From NCBI GenBank assembly GCA_003164305.1, contig PLSZ01000586.1, positions 1 to 34,752 of the forward strand: a stretch of 34,752 nucleotides of DNA, given 5' to 3'. Under the pieces are notes generated by a model. The model was not told where the DNA came from. It was given only the letters and a program-made list of their open reading frames with translations, and searched no databases. This DNA comes from Acetobacteraceae bacterium (lineage in GTDB: Bacteria > Pseudomonadota > Alphaproteobacteria > Acetobacterales > Acetobacteraceae). Shown in pieces: positions 34,476 through 34,752 of the stretch. A program made the position numbers and the translations under genes. Numbering within the stretch: position 1 is the first letter of the stretch; every line of letters starts with the position of its first letter.

Positions 34476-34752
34476 ATGGCGAACGTATCAATCCGCGACG
34501 TCCGCAAGACGTTCGGCACCACGGAGGTGCTGCACGGGGTCAGTGGCGATATTGATGACGGGGAGTTCGTAATCCTTGTTTGGCCCATCCGGCTGCGGCA
34601 AATCCACGCTTTCGCGGATGATCGCCGGTCTTGAGAACATTACCGTGGGCGAAATCGCGATCGGCGGGCGAGTGGTGAACAACGTCGCTCCGAAGGCTCG
34701 CGATATCGCCAGGGTGTTTCAGAATTGCGCGCTGTATCCGCACATGACGGTG
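34476..34752 (+). pseudogene. ABC importer ATPase (UgpC-like), N-terminal part with a frameshift
   Basis: From the ATG at 34476 the frame reads MANVSIRDVRKTFGTTEVLH...DDGEFVILV, the start of a UgpC/MalK-type importer ATPase. At 34579-34581 there is one extra T in GTTTGGCCC. Skipping it gives GPSGCGKST (Walker A) followed by [24 protein letters not shown] and ALYPHMTV, open to the right edge. Without the skip, the protein ends about 20 residues later. Several residues differ from what I recall of the family, for instance [10 protein letters not shown] instead of FQNYALYPHM in the Q-loop and RVFQ instead of MVFQ. Together with the frameshift this suggests decay, but a sequencing error is possible. 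The window cuts off the C-terminal part. It follows the TPP enzyme gene by 61 bp. Confidence 0.75.

Overview
The window looks like chromosomal DNA of a GC-rich alphaproteobacterium, most likely Rhodospirillales/Acetobacteraceae-like. This rests on a GapR-family (DUF2312) gene next to a DUF1244 gene, an mreB-mreC-mreD-mrdA-rodA operon, alphaproteobacterial-style CoA, VOC and carboxylesterase genes, and even base composition. The genus placement is inference. Coding density is very high: no gene-free stretch exceeds 200 bp, and the longest (about 170-195 bp) lie before mreB, before the CurA-like reductase and before the TPP enzyme. I see no tRNA, rRNA, CRISPR array, IS element, phage gene or integrase.

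Layout. 2-496: C-terminal part of a UgpC/MalK-type ABC importer ATPase. 505-3226 (-): glycerate 2-kinase followed by pyruvate kinase, a two-step route from glycerate to pyruvate. 3314-3952 (+): DUF1244 protein and GapR. 3965-5683 (-): long-chain acyl-CoA synthetase, divergent from oligoendopeptidase F and an ABC1/UbiB-type kinase (5750-8901, +). 8973-10725 (+): a two-domain VOC protein and a hotdog-fold (MaoC-like) protein. 10753-18103: a metabolic block with a DHA2-like MFS exporter, a 4HBT-type thioesterase, a GMC oxidoreductase translationally coupled to a quinone-oxidoreductase-like MDR, a type-B carboxylesterase and a CurA-like NADP-dependent reductase. 18007-24013 (-): the cell-elongation operon mreB-mreC-mreD-mrdA-rodA, followed by a DUF3293 gene broken by an in-frame TGA. 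24207-26576 (-): an SDR and an exported type-B carboxylesterase. 26676-29167 (+): two Gfo/Idh/MocA oxidoreductases and a CinA-C/PncC-like protein, tightly packed. 29176-32618 (-): PfkB/ribokinase, fumarylacetoacetase-type hydratase, PuuE-like polysaccharide deacetylase and an arylformamidase-like hydrolase. 32789-34414 (+): a stand-alone TPP-dependent enzyme. 34476-end: the N-terminus of another UgpC-type ATPase with a one-base frameshift at its Walker A motif.

How it fits together. The well-understood parts are cell-wall elongation (mre/mrd), nucleoid organisation (GapR) and lower glycolysis (glycerate kinase/pyruvate kinase). The rest reads as small catabolic modules of unknown substrate. 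The best candidates for undescribed pathways are the rbsK-hydratase-deacetylase-hydrolase cluster, the Gfo/Idh/MocA pair with the CinA-like protein, and the VOC-hotdog pair. The two most concrete sequence anomalies are the interrupted DUF3293 gene and the frameshifted ABC ATPase. I found no defence, mobile or secretion system.
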